Below are positions 9,558-21,288 of a DNA stretch of 64,000 bases, in pieces. The translations under genes were made by a program, and so were the position numbers. The notes below the pieces were generated by a model that saw only the letters and a list, made by a program, of their open reading frames with translations, was not told the DNA's origin and searched no databases. Source of the stretch: Caenorhabditis remanei (Eukaryota > Nematoda > Chromadorea > Rhabditida > Rhabditidae); contig NC_071330.1 in assembly GCF_010183535.1 (NCBI RefSeq), positions 4,693,717-4,757,716 on the forward strand, given 5' to 3'. Numbering within the stretch: position 1 is the first letter of the stretch; the number at the start of each line of letters is the position of its first letter.

Positions 9558-12500
9558 ATGAACGACGGGGAGAACTATTGGAATGCGTTTCGTTCGCACA
9601 AACGATCCGCCACCGACGGTCCCACCCTCTCGCCATGGATGATAACTGCCTTGCAGGCCACCAAGGTATCCTTAAAATTAAAAAAAAAAATTTATTGATT
9701 TTTTTCAGCTCCTACTCTTCGCCATGTGCAATATCGTACTAACACTTGGCTCCGTTTTCTCGAAACTGATTGTTCTCATCATGGCCACTAACATCTTGCC
9801 ACGCACTCACCTCATCGGGAAGTTCTCGAGAAAATGCTCGAAGGCTATCGGTAAGTGAAGAATTAAGTCAAAAATCACCGGTTTGTGATGATTTTTGATA
9901 CGAAAAAGTCCAGACTTTCATTCAGATTTTGAAGAAATTCTGAAAAATTCGATTTTCAAGCAATTTTCAGAAATTTGAAACTAAAAGGCGTCACAGGCGC
10001 GCCAGACTACGTCTCAGACTGAAATTTGCTGAAAAACTAAGCTTTTCAGGCATTTTCAGTAATTTTACAAAAAAAAACGCGTCAAAAGCGCCCAATTTGA
10101 CTAAAAAAATGGCCATTTTCATAAGGAAACGCGGGAATGGCGCGCCAGACTTGAAAATTCTCGATTTTAGGTTGAAAAAAATGGTTTTTTCGGCAAAAAT
10201 AGAATATTCAAACGCGCCAGAACCAAGAGAAATGAAATTGTTTCTATTAAAGTCAAAAATTTCATTTCTCTTGGTTCTGGCTGAGACGTTGTCTGGCGCG
10301 CCTGTGACGCCTTTTAGATTCAATTTGCTGAAAATTGCTTGAAAATCGAATTTTTTAAAAGAATTTCTTCAAAATGATAAGAAAAGTACATTTTCCATTC
10401 ATATTTTCCCCCGAAAACTCGAAATTTCCAGTGCGCCGAACATCGACAACGACTGCGGGGATCTATCTGTCACTGATGCTCATCCAATGCTTCCCGGACA
10501 CAATCAACCTGATCCGTTCGTCACTGGAGATGTACAAAGGACGATGCGGTCGTCTGATTCGTTCCGTCGTCATTCTCGAATCTCTACGAGCCATAGGTCT
10601 CGCCATTCTCAGTTTCCACGTGTTCCCCCAGCTGGATCTCGCCAGATGTCTCGTCCTCTCCGCCTGTTTTCCCTTGGTCGCCGTTCTCCAACGATCACTG
10701 ATCGCGATGATGTCCGCTGCGAGGAACGGGCGGTCATTCAAAAATCGGCTGGGTCGATGCTTCATCGCCATCCCTCACGTTCTCATGTTTCTGATTCTGA
10801 TGAGTAGTTGTTACGTTTGGACACTTTTCGACGGCAAGTTCACCGCCACAATCGCACTGCCAATCGGTGTGATTTGCACGTCTATTGGTTTCTGGGAATC
10901 GTGGATTGACACGACACACGCTGGCACCTCGTACGATGAGTTGTATCGGTTGAAGTATGCTGTCAGGAAGATGAATAACACTACGAATGCGGTCGTTTCG
11001 TTGATGAGAATCTGTTGCACTGTTTCTGTTATGGTACGGAATCGGAGAGTACTACGGAGAGCATGGATACCCAGGAAATCGAGTTTTTAGGCGCCTAAAA
11101 CTATATTTTTTGTCAATTTTCATACTTTGCAGGCGCATAACTCGGTTAAAACTCAATTTTAGGAACTGAAAAATATACCAAAACGTAGATCATATCTGTG
11201 ACCTACCGGAAGGTTTTACTTAATTTTCCGCGGGTTTTCACTCAAAAGTTCAAAAAACGCGGTCTTTGGAGATACAAATGCAGAAAACTCCAACTTTTAG
11301 CTTAAAAATCGTTGAAAATCAGCAATTTTTTCCACCATCGGAAAATTGCTATTTTTTTATGTCTAAAATGAATCTTTCAGCGAAAATTCTCGTTTTTTCA
11401 AAGCAAATTGAGTTGTGGATCGTCGAAATACTCAAAAAGCCTCTAAAAGTAGCGAAAAATTCGTTAAACTCGAATTTCAGCTTGAAAAATCACTAAAACA
11501 CTAATTTTAAGCTGTAAATCGAAGAGCACGATGCTAAAACAAAGCTGAAAATAGCAGTTTTTAAGCGGAAATTGCCGATTTTCAATGATTGTTATGCTAA
11601 AAGTTGGATTTTTCTGCGTTTGTATCCCCAAAGACCGCGTTTTTCGGACTTTTTGAGTGAAAACCCGCGGTACATTAACTTATAGTCATGCGGCCCGTAG
11701 TAGACCACGGATAAAGAACTCGACCTATCAGCAGTCACTTTTCTTACAACTGCGCCCCGCTGCAAACGAGAGACCATCGCCGAGGGACGCAGAGTTTTTC
11801 TCACGCCAACACAAATTTTCACACTTTTTGACCTATTTACTCATTTTTTCATAATAATTTCCAAAAATACTATGAAAAATAGCGAAAATAGGTCAAAAAC
11901 TGTAAAAATCTATGTCAGCCAGAAAAAAAACTCCGCGTCTCTAACCGATACTCTCTCGTTTGCGATGGGGCGCAGTTGTAAGAGGGATGGACTGCAAATA
12001 CAAATATGGTTATATTTGCGTCAATTTTGACACCGGAGCGGGATTTTTAACCTTTTTAAGCGTTTTCTCGCCCAAAACCTTCCCATTTCTCCCACAAAAC
12101 ATTCTTTTTCAGGTCGCCGCAGTGTTCATGAACGGACACACGAAGCTCAACGCCTCGCACTTCATCAAAGCATTCTTCAGTTTCCACACGAAGCAGCACT
12201 ATACGTAAGAAGATTCCCCCAATTAAGTAATTATCTCTAATTATCTATAATTCCAGTCGCCTCCGGCTCCTCTCATGCTCAATCATCGCCCTCCACTCAT
12301 TCATGCGAGTGATCTCCCGTTTCCTCGCCGCTCTCGATCTCCATCCCTTCTCATTCATCCATCCTCTATCCATCGCTCCTCTCATCGCGTACGGATACGT
12401 CCGTTACGTTTGTCAATCGCCGACATGTTTCATCGCTCGTCGTCTATCGCGTTACGGTCTCCGATGGGTGTGTGATCAGTGGTTCCAGGAGAATCAGACG

Positions 12501-15500
12501 ATGACGTCACCGGATTTTTATATTTGTATCATTTGGTTGTTGGTTGGGTGCTATCGTGGATGGCGGCTCGTTCGTCAGAGATACTTCGATACGACGGAGG
12601 AAATGTTAGTGGGCGGGAAATTGAAATATTGAAAATTCTTACTGTATGTGACCTATATCATTGGAAAGCTGAAATAACGCTTCAAAAAATGAGATTTTCT
12701 ACAAATTTTTTGAACGCTTTTTGCTATTTTTCCAGAAAAATCTTCAAAAATTACACGAAAATTGCTGAAAATGGAATTTTTCAAATGTTACAGCTTTAAG
12801 TGCGCTCTACCGATAATTCGGAAAGCATGGGTGTGTACTTTCCGTTCTAGGGGTATTTTGACGGTTTTTTTCCTATTTTTTTTCAGAAAAATAGTAAAAA
12901 TTACCCGAAAATTGACTTTTACGATTTTCATCATTTTTACTGAAAAATGTCGACAAAAGACACTCCAAGTCATTCGGAACTCTATTCCAAATATATATTC
13001 AGTGTTTGCCCTCGAGGTCTAGTATTCGAGAAACAATTCCTATTTTATCGAACTTTAACCTTGTTTTTCTCGAATACCAGGCCTCGAGGGCAAACACTGA
13101 ATATATATTTGGAATCAGCGTTTTCTCAGCTTTCCAATGGTATAGGTCACGTGCCATAATTCTGAAACTCAACAATTCACTTTCAGAATCTCCTCAATGC
13201 CTCCCGTATGCAACGGACTGTGTATCGAACAATCTCTAGTGATATTCCAACATTCTTTGAATCGACAAGAGAAAACAATGCTGATAGAGGACGAGGATCC
13301 ATCCGACGAGAACGACGAGCTTCGAATCCGAAACGACGAGGTGGATCGAGTATCTACAGTATACGGATGTGCGACAATGTGGCACGAGACAGAGACAGAG
13401 ATGCGACAAGTGCTTCGGAGTATTCTGAAGCTCGACGTCGACCACGCGACACGAATGAATAATAAGAAGGTCGGCGAGTTGCGGTACCGTCTCGAAGGAC
13501 ACATTTTCTTCGACGACGCGTGGGAAGATGTGGTGGAGGAGGGCGTGGAGAAGCGGCAGCCGAACGAGTACTTTCATATGTTCTTTGATTTGTTGAATGA
13601 GATGACTGGCGAGAGATTGAATGAGGAGGGAAAGATGGAGACGAGAATACTGGTGAATACTCCGTATGGAGGGAGACTTGTAGTGAAACTACCATCCGGA
13701 ACTCTTCTATTCGTTCATTTGAAGGATAAAAAGATGATTCGCCACAAGAAACGGTGGAGTCAAGTGATGTATATGTACTATCTCCTCGGACATCGAATCA
13801 TGGATTGCCCGCTATCGATTGAAGATCGACAACAGATGGCTGATAACACCTTCATTCTCGCTATCGACGGTGACTCGAAATTCGAACCGGATGCTCTCCT
13901 GCGTCTCCTTCATCTCATGAACGCAAAAAGTGACATCGGTTGTGCGTGCGGTCGGATTCACCCGATTGGAAACGGCATCATGGTGTGGTACCAAAAATTC
14001 GAGTACGCCATCGCCCATTGGTTCCAGAAAGCAGCGGAACACGTGTTCGGTTGTGTGCTCTGCGCTCCGGGGTGCTTTTCTTTGTTCCGTGCGTCTGCGC
14101 TGATGGATGACAATATCATGCACAAATACACAAAAACCGCTTCAGAACCCCGTCACTACGTACAGTACGATCAGGGAGAGGATCGCTGGCTATCAACGCT
14201 TCTCTTAAAACAAGGATATCGAATCGAGTACGCGGCGGCGTCGGATGCAGAGACCTATGCTCCAGAAGGCTTCGAGGAGTTCTTCAATCAACGGAGACGT
14301 TGGACACCGTCATCTATCGCGAATACAGTGGATTTATTGATGGATTACAAGAGGGCTTCAGCGAATAACGACGCCATTTCCTATGCTTATATTGCCTATC
14401 AATTCTTGGTTATCTTCTTCTCAATGCTCGGTCCAGCCATCATTTTCACTATGCTCGTGTTCGCTCAAGTCGCTGCGTTCGGTCTGAATTCAAGTGATGT
14501 CATGTGGTATAATGCGATTCCGATCGGGTTATTCATCCTGCTCTGCTTCACAACTGAATCCAATGTTCAATTGATTTATGCCAAATATATGTCGATTGCC
14601 TACGCGTTTGTCATGTTGGCTGTACTCGTCGCTACTAGCAGTCAGATTGTGTTAGAGAGTGAGTTTTGGCTGGTTTCAGATGCTGAAAATGAAGTTTTTG
14701 CGAATTCAGAATCCGAAGAAAATTCAGCGATTTGAAACTAAAACGCGTCACATGTGCGCCAGACATCTTCTCAGACTGAAATTGGCTAAAAACTGAAATT
14801 TTCAGGCATTTTAAGTAAAAACGCGTCACAGTCGCACCCAATTCAGGAAATTTCAATTTTGAATCGAAAAATGTCGATTTTCATTAGGAAACGCGGCAAA
14901 GGCGCGCCAGACTCGAAAATTCCCGATTTTAAGTTGAAAAATAAGGGTTTTCGGCAGATTTTGATACTAAAACGCGTCAAAGGCGCGCCAGATAACGTCT
15001 CAGGCTGAAATTGGCTGAAAACTACCACTTGCAGCCATTTTAAGAAACGCGTCACAGGCTTCAATTTTGATCTCATTTTTCGGATGTTTTCGACTAGAAA
15101 ATGACGATTTTTCATATGGAAACGCGGCAAAGGCGCGCCAGTCTCGAAAATTCTGGATTTTCGGCGAATTTTGATTTTAAAACGCGTCAAAGGCGCGCCA
15201 GAAATCAAGAAAAATGAAGAAAAAATATTGTCTGGCGTTCCGTTAACGCGTTTCAAATTTTCTACTATAATTCAGAATCAGAAGAAAATCTGAAAAAATC
15301 GATTTTTGAAACTAAAACGCGTGACAGACGCGCCAGACAACGTCTCAGACTGAAATTGGCTGAAAAATCTAAAATTTTCAGCAATTTTTTCAGTAATTTT
15401 ACAAAAAAAAAACAGCAAAAGCCAGACATTTCAACTGCTTAATTTTTCCAGCTGTTCTCGCACCAACCTCGATGTTCATCGTCACCATGGTCGGAATCTT

Positions 15501-17299
15501 CTTCTTCGCAGCGTGTCTCCATCCGAAAGAATTCACAAATATCATTCACGGAATCGTGTTCTTCCTGATGATCCCCTCGACTTACGTCTTCCTCACCCTC
15601 TATTCTCTCATCAATCTGAATGTAATCACTTGGGGAACACGGGAGGCCGTAGCCAAGGCGACAGGACAAAAGACGAAAGCGACACCGATGCAACAGGCGA
15701 TTGATATGGTTGTGGGCGTGGTGAAGAGGGGATTCCGATTGATTTCGTGTCGGGAGAATCGGGAGAACGAGGAGAAACGGCGGCGGATGGAAAAGAAGGT
15801 GGAGAAGATGGAGTTCGCGTTGAGAAATATCGAGAATGGAGTGGATGTGAAGAAGATTTTGGATGACGATGACGAGAAGAGAGAGCAGAAGACAGAGGAG
15901 ACGCAGACAACGAGTACAGAAACTTCTCCAGAAGTTTCCGATGACCAAAAATCCCAAAACACGCTTCAAAAAGCGAATCGATACGTTTGGATGACGAGTC
16001 ACAACCTAAAAAATTGTGAGCGTGGAAAGCTGAAAGGGGCGGAGCGACAATTCTGGCAAGAGTTGATTGACGCCTATCTGACACCGATCAAAACGACGCC
16101 TGCCGAGATGAAAGAGGTGGCCGACGGGTTGGCGTCGTTGAGGAATCAGATTGCGTTCACTATTCTTCTTGTCAATTCTCTTCTCGCCATGGCTATCATC
16201 CTCCTTCAGAAGCATAAGAATGTTCTCAGCATCAAGTTTAAACCGCATCGTAAGTGTGTTGCGCCTGAAAATGGGGATTTTTTGATGGAAAAATTGGATT
16301 ATGCCAGTAAGCTCCGCCCACTTTCAGGCAACGCCCATTTAGCTCCAGTTTTTGCGATGAATGTCAAATTTTCTTTTTTTTTCTTAAATTTTGAAAGAAT
16401 CAGAATTTTCTGGAAAGTGGGCGTAAGACTACTGGAATTTCCAAAATCGGTTTTGTCGCTGAAAAATAATCCAATTTTTCCATCAAAAAATCTGTTTTTT
16501 CCCATCAAAAATTCAGTTTTCCCATCCAAAATCCAGTTTTTCCATTAAAAACCCGTTTTATTTCACAAAAATTTGATTTTTTTTCTTTCTGAAATCCAAT
16601 TTTCCCATCAAAAAATCAGTTTTCCCCCAAATTTTGAACAAATCAGAATTTCAAGGAAAGTGGGCGTGACCTAAAAGTGGGCGGAGCTTACTGGGATTTT
16701 GAAAATTGTTTTTCTCGCTGAAAGACCCAATTTTTCCATGAAAAAGAAAAATTCATTTTTCCCATAAAAAACTCATTTTTCAACAAAACTGCGTTTTTTC
16801 ACAAAAATCAAATTTTCCCCTAGTGAAATTCAATTTTTCCACCAACAAATCAGTTTTTTAAACAAATTCCATTCTTTCAGAGAACTTCACACATACAAAG
16901 ATGAACGAGACGACTGGTAAATTCGAGTTAACGGACGAACCACTGAAAATCGATCCACTTGGAATGGGAATTGTCGTGTTCCTTCTGGTGATTCTATTCG
17001 TTCAAACACTCGGAATGCTCCTCCATCGACTCAATACAATGATTGGAGCATTTCAAGAAGTGAAGAATCTCGCCGAGTACGGTGTTACCATCGAAACGAA
17101 TACGAAGGCCGATGACGAGAGGATCATGACGAACGCTCGGCTCATGATCAATTCGACTGTCGTTGTCGAAGGACACGCTGCCGATGGATACACGAGGCAT
17201 CGTGCTGATGAAGCAGACACTGGCAACGTTCTCTACAAACTTCAGAAGGCACGACTGGCCAAGAGAATGCAGCGGAGCGCGCTGTCGAATAATAACTAA
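9558..17299 (+). CDS. Chitin synthase (family 2 glycosyltransferase), complete, eight exons
   Basis: It makes beta-1,4-linked chitin from UDP-GlcNAc at a membrane. Nematodes have two such enzymes (CHS-1 for eggshell, CHS-2 for pharynx); I cannot tell which this is. Exons 9558-9665, 9709-9850, 10432-11033, 12113-12204, 12257-12604, 13187-14658, 15452-16249 and 16881-17299 join in phase to 1326 aa. Residues 36-430 hold many membrane helices. The catalytic domain follows, with IDGDSKFEPD (Asp658/660), EDRWLSTLLL (762) and the product-binding QRRRW (799-803). Membrane helices come next, then a coiled coil (about 1025-1060, ENEEKRRRMEKKVEKM), then two C-terminal helices (about 1153-1175 and 1205-1230). 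Length and order are normal for metazoan chitin synthases. Five introns are filled with palindromic repeats. The N-terminal ATG is in good context but has no acceptor next to it, so an upstream exon is possible. Confidence 0.93.
9905..10375. repeat. Palindrome with GGCGCGCC...GACGCG motifs in chitin synthase intron 2
   Basis: 9920-10020 is the inverse of 10265-10376 (shared AAGGCGTCACAGGCGCGCC). Between them are further GCGCGCCAGA blocks and a smaller inverted repeat (GAAATGAAATT / AATTTCATTTC near 10220-10270). It makes up most of intron 2. The same GGCGCGCCTTTGACGCG core recurs in intron 6, at 17435-17530, 31395, 57535 and 62210. Confidence 0.75.
11215..11685. repeat. Palindrome in chitin synthase intron 3
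   Basis: AAAACGCGGTCTTTGGAGAT at 11254 pairs with its inverse at 11620-11645, and the matching continues inward for over 100 bases (CTCCAACTTTTAGC, GAAAATCAGCAATTT). At 11690-11800 and 11945-11985 the same intron also carries pieces of the CTTACAACTGCGC MITE family. Confidence 0.7.
12646..13155. repeat. Nested palindrome filling chitin synthase intron 5
   Basis: The outer arms read GTGACCTATATCATTGGAAA (12650) and TTTCCAATGGTATAGGTCAC (13130). A second, sharper inverted repeat inside spans 12982-13119 (TTCCAAATATATATTCAGTG, GCCCTCGAGG ...), with a loop near 13050. A folded pre-mRNA would bring the two splice sites close together. Confidence 0.75.
14690..15430. repeat. Array of AAAACGCGTCAAAGGCGCGCC units in chitin synthase intron 6
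   Basis: At least six copies of ACGCGTCA.AGGCGCGCCAGA, spaced about 60-110 bases apart, alternate with GTCTCAGACTGAAATTGGCTGAAAA blocks. One inverted copy (15225-15250) closes part of the array into a hairpin. The minus-strand frames through this array come from the repeat. Confidence 0.7.
16280..16870. repeat. TTTTTCCATCAAAAA-rich low-complexity intron 7
   Basis: Many short copies of TTTTCCCATCAAAAA and related T-rich words, plus two copies of GAAAGTGGGCGT (near 16414 and 16659) and paired AAGCTCCGCCCA / GGGCGGAGCTTA motifs (16307 and 16680), which make the intron loosely palindromic. Confidence 0.55.
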
Positions 17300-17434
17300 C
17301 TGGATTTTTATATATATTTTTTGTGCAAATTTTTAGTTTTCTCTCCCATTTTCCCCTACTTATTGCATGATCTCACCCCTAACTAATTATTGAATGAATT
17401 TGTATAAAATCACTTAAATAGCTTAACGACCAAG

Positions 17435-17600
17435 GCGCGCCTTTGACGCGTTTTAATATCAAAGTTTGCCGGAAAACCTAATTTTTCAACCCAAAATTCG
17501 GAAATTTCGAGTCTGGCGCGGCTTTGACGCGTTCCTTACAAAAATCCGTGCCGGGCTGGTAGAGAATTTTCAAGGTCCGGCCCGGCTTCAAAAAAGGTAC
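17435..17600. repeat. GGCGCGCC and GGCCCGG repeat fragments after the chitin synthase
   Basis: GGCGCGCCTTTGACGCGTTT (about 17435) and its partner GTCTGGCGCGGCTTTGACGCG (17510) flank a GGCCCGGC block. This is the 3' intergenic stretch of the chitin synthase and carries no gene. Confidence 0.55.
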
Positions 17601-17654
17601 CTAATTTTGTCCAAATTTTTTGAAATTTTACATTAAAAATTTCAAGTTTTTGAT

Positions 17655-18975
17655 GCATAACTATTATCGAAACAAAAAAGTTCCGACATTTTTTTCCGAC
17701 GCACGAGAAATGCGCCTTGAGATTTTGGCAACGCCCACTTTTGCAACATGCGGCGCGCGGTTTTCGCAAGGTGTGGACGCAGTAAAAATCTACAGTTTTT
17801 TAGCGAGTAAATTAAATGGAAAAAGCTAGTTTTTAGTCAAATTTTATGATTTTTTCTGGGAAATATCATTCCTAAACGCAATATTGACAATATTTACGTG
17901 TGTTTCATGAAGTTTTTCGACTTTTTGAACAGAAACCGTTACATTTTCGCCGTTTTTTGTTGTGCTACTTATGTTTTCGCTTCGTTGCATGATTTTGTTA
18001 TTATTCAGATAATATAATAGTTCACAAGTCACCGTCCGCCACTCAACAACTACAGGAGATCATTTTCTGTTGTCGTTTTAGTTGAAGAAAGTACTTTTGT
18101 GCTTCTCTCCGCCTTTCTTTTTCAGGTCACCCTCGACAGAACAAATCAAGCAGAAAAAAACGTCGCTTCAACGGGAAAGTTCGATGGCAACGACGATATA
18201 GAACGGAAATGGAGAAGTGAAGAGCGCAGAAGGTAATCACACAGTTTACGGTTTTTTTCTATTAAAATATGTGGAAAATTTGTTTTTAAAACCAAATGTT
18301 GTCATATATTTGCAAATTATATCACTCTAAAACGGAATACTGACAGTTTCTGTGTAAATTTTATACGATACTATCATTTTCTCAACAGAAAACGTCTGAT
18401 ATTCGCTGTATCTGTCTGTCCCTTCTATTTTTCCTTTCGTTGCATGATTTTCGTTATTTTTCAGATTCCAAATAACCAGCAAGCAGCGTCTCGACGTTCA
18501 ATTCTTCCATAATGTCACAACTTCAACATCGTCAGCAACAAATTGGATACCAGTTTCTGTTGTCGTGTTAGTTGCAGAAGTAACTTCTGTTGTTCTCTAC
18601 GCCTTTCTATTGTCACCCTCAACACCAGCTCAACTTTGGCGAAGAAAACGAGTCTATTAAGAAGAACGAAGAATTGGGAAAAAGAAGAAAAATCAAGAGG
18701 AAAGAAGAAAGAAAACGGAAGAAAACGGGAAAAGAAAGGAAAATGATAAGAAGAAGAAAAAGGGAAGAATGAAGAAGGAAACAAAAAAAAGAAAAAGAAG
18801 GGAAAGGGAAAACGGGTAGGCCAAGGAATATGAGAAGAATGAAAGGGCAATGAATGTGCGGTGAAGCCAGAAATTCGAAGAAGCAAAAGGATAGTAATAA
18901 TTTGTATAATTCTCAATTACATTTTTGTAAAATGTCATTATATTGTGCAATCTGATAATAAATATTGTTATTTAA
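17655..18975. mobile_element. Diverged arm copy of the long-TIR transposon at 52573-56606
   Basis: TTATCGAAACAAAAAAGTTCCGACATTTTTTCC at 17664 lines up with the left terminus at 52575, and similarity continues through GCCCACTTTTGCAA, AATATTGACAATA (17880), the TTGCATGATTTT block and TTCTGTTGTCGTGTTAGTTG (18554). It ends in AATAAATATTGTTAT near 18957, matching 53550 beyond the arm of the complete element. Two blocks (around 17990-18130 and 18440-18610) repeat the same segment, so it was partly duplicated. No transposase remains. Frames across 18515-18950 are purine-rich low complexity. Confidence 0.7.
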
Positions 18976-18994
18976 AATTGAGATCAATTGTGCA

Positions 18995-20425
18995 TAGACT
19001 ATTACAGCGCCATGCTCGATCAGTCTAACCGGAACCGACACAGATAAGAATGGTTGGGGAAGTTAATTTCATAAAAAGTACCCAGTTTTTAAGAATTTCA
19101 ATCATAATTTTGTTGATTTCTAGATTTAAAAAATGTCCTGTTTTTAGGAATTTCAGTCATAATTTCGTTGATTTCTAACCCGGGAGGATTCAAACCCGCG
19201 TCTACTGAAGTAAACCTCAGCCCGGATAAGTATAGACTATTACAGCGCCATGCTCGATCAGTCTAACCGGAACCGACACAGATAAGAATGGTTGGGGAAG
19301 TTAATTTCATAAAAAGTACCCTTTTTTTAGGAATTTCAATCATAATTTTATTGATTTCTAGATTTAAAAAATGTCCTGTTTTTAGGAATTTCAGTCATAA
19401 TTTCGTTGATTTCTAACCCGGGAGGATTCAAACCCGCGTCTACTGAAGTAAACCTCAGCCCGGATAAGTATAGACTATTACAGCGCCATGCTCGATCAGT
19501 CTAACCGGAACCGACACAGATAAGAATGGTTGGGGAAGTTAATTTCATAAAAAGTACCCTTTTTTTTAGGAATTTCAATCATAATTTTATTGATTTCTAG
19601 ATTTAAAAAATGTCCTGTTTTTAGGAATTTCAATCATAATTTTATTGATTTCTAGATTTAAAAAATGTCCTGTTTTTAGGAATTTCAGTCATAATTTCGT
19701 TGATTTCTAACCCGGGAGGATTCAAACCCGCGTCTACTGAAGTAAACCTCAGCCCGGATAAGTATAGACTATTACAGCGCCATGCTCGATCAGTCTAACC
19801 GGAACCGACACAGATAAGAATGGTTGGGGAAGTTAATTTCATAAAAAGTACCCTTTTTTTTTAGGAACTTCAATCATAATTTTATTGATTTCTAGATTTA
19901 AAAAATGTCCTGTTTTTAGGAATTTCAATCATAATTTTATTGATTTCTAGATTTAAAAAATGTCCTGTTTTTAGGAATTTCAATCATAATTTTATTGATT
20001 TCTAGATTAAAAAAATGTCCTGTTTTTAGGAATTTCAGTCATAATTTCGTTGATTTCTAACCCGGGAGGATTCAAACCCGCGTCTACTGAAGTAAACCTC
20101 AGCCCGGATAAGTATAGACTATTACAGCGCCATGCTCGATCAGTCTAACCGGAACCGACACAGATAAGAATGGTTGGGGAAGTTAATTTCATAAAAAGTA
20201 CCCTGTTTTTTAGGAATTTCAATCATAATTTTGTTGATTTCTAGATTTAAAAAATGTCCTGTTTTTAGGAATTTCAGTCATAATTTCGTTGATTTCTAAC
20301 CCGGGAGGATTCAAACCCGCGTCTACTGAAGTAACCTTCAGCCCGGATAAGTATAGACTATTACAGCGCCATGCTCGATTAGTCTAACCGGAACCGACAC
20401 AGATAAGAATGGTGGGGGAAGTCAA
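18995..20425 (-). repeat. Six-copy tandem array of a tRNA-like unit, left flank
   Basis: Copies start at 18995, 19233, 19471, 19765, 20115 and 20354. Periods are about 238, 238, 294, 350 and 239 because an inner block of about 56 bases (AATTTCAATCATAATTTT...) is present two, two, three, four and two times. Read on the minus strand, each unit holds GGTTTGAATCC, a close match to a tRNA box B, about 65 bases after a box A-like TAGACTGATCGAGC. I infer a tRNA-derived, SINE-like origin. I cannot fold a full cloverleaf, so I do not call these functional tRNAs. Confidence 0.7.
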
Positions 20426-21285
20426 ATTGAAGAGCGACAAAGTATCTCGATTCTGGGGTTTATAACTTACGTCTATCAAATTGATCGTCATTTGATTCGT
20501 CTCGATTCATTGCTTTCTTGTCCACCGTTTGTTGCACTCGACCGTTCCTTATCTATCACGACTGTTGATTTTCTCTCTGTTCGCTGTGCTTCAACACTGA
20601 AAAAGAAAACATTAATTCATAAAAGAAGAAAGCAAATAGAGAATATAATTACGAGATAAGTCGTGATTATGTGGATATCTCAAAGATGGTCCAGAAAAGA
20701 GAAAATAGAAGAGTCACCATCCAGTACGGTGAGATGGTGGACGACTGAGCCGAGAAGATGAGATGAGGAGACTGGGGGGTCAGTGGGCGGAGTCTAATAG
20801 GAAACAGCCATCTGTTGGTCAAATAGGCCCTAAACAAGTGATTTCCCATGGAGATAAGTGAGCAGGTGGTTTGTGTTGACAATAATGAGACAATAGGCAA
20901 GTGTCTATCTATTTTATGTTGTCTTGGGAAACGGCATGGAAAAAGGAGGAAAAAGGTTGATGGGGTCCAACAAAAACGTGAATATTCGAACGAAAGTGAA
21001 TTTGGGTGACAGGAGACAATAGTCATCTGGGGGGAAGGACAGGTGGGCCCTCTTATCCTACCGTTCAAGGTTCCAAGTTTCCCCCAAAGTCAACCGTTCG
21101 GACTGATTTCCCAAGAAGATAAGGAGGCAGATGGTAAGACGTGAAGAAAAATGCCCCAGACAATATACCGAGAAAGACAATGTGTAAATTAGTTGACATG
21201 TCTTCATTGGATAAAGACATCTGCTATTTACTCGAACTGTGGGGGGTCAGGGAAAACATAAGCTTCGTAAGACTATGACAGTAAC
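20425..21285. repeat. Left arm of the large inverted complex
   Basis: This stretch is the inverse of 25870-26607. Shared blocks include CAAAGTATCTCGATTCTGGGG, CATTGCTTTCTTGTCCACCG, CAGATGGCTGTTTCC and CCTTGAACGGT. Similarity is interrupted by small indels. No intact gene; the minus-strand frame at 20667-21068 has no family features and is not kept open in the other arm. Confidence 0.75.
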
Positions 21286-21288
21286 TAA

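Noticed and set aside
13354..13695. Arg/Ser-rich frames antisense to the chitin synthase catalytic exon
   Set aside because: They lie wholly within the large conserved exon and have no independent signals.
18515..18950. 133-codon Phe/Ser-rich minus-strand frame and matching Lys/Glu-rich plus frames
   Set aside because: Pure purine/pyrimidine low complexity inside the diverged transposon arm. The composition alone explains the open frames.
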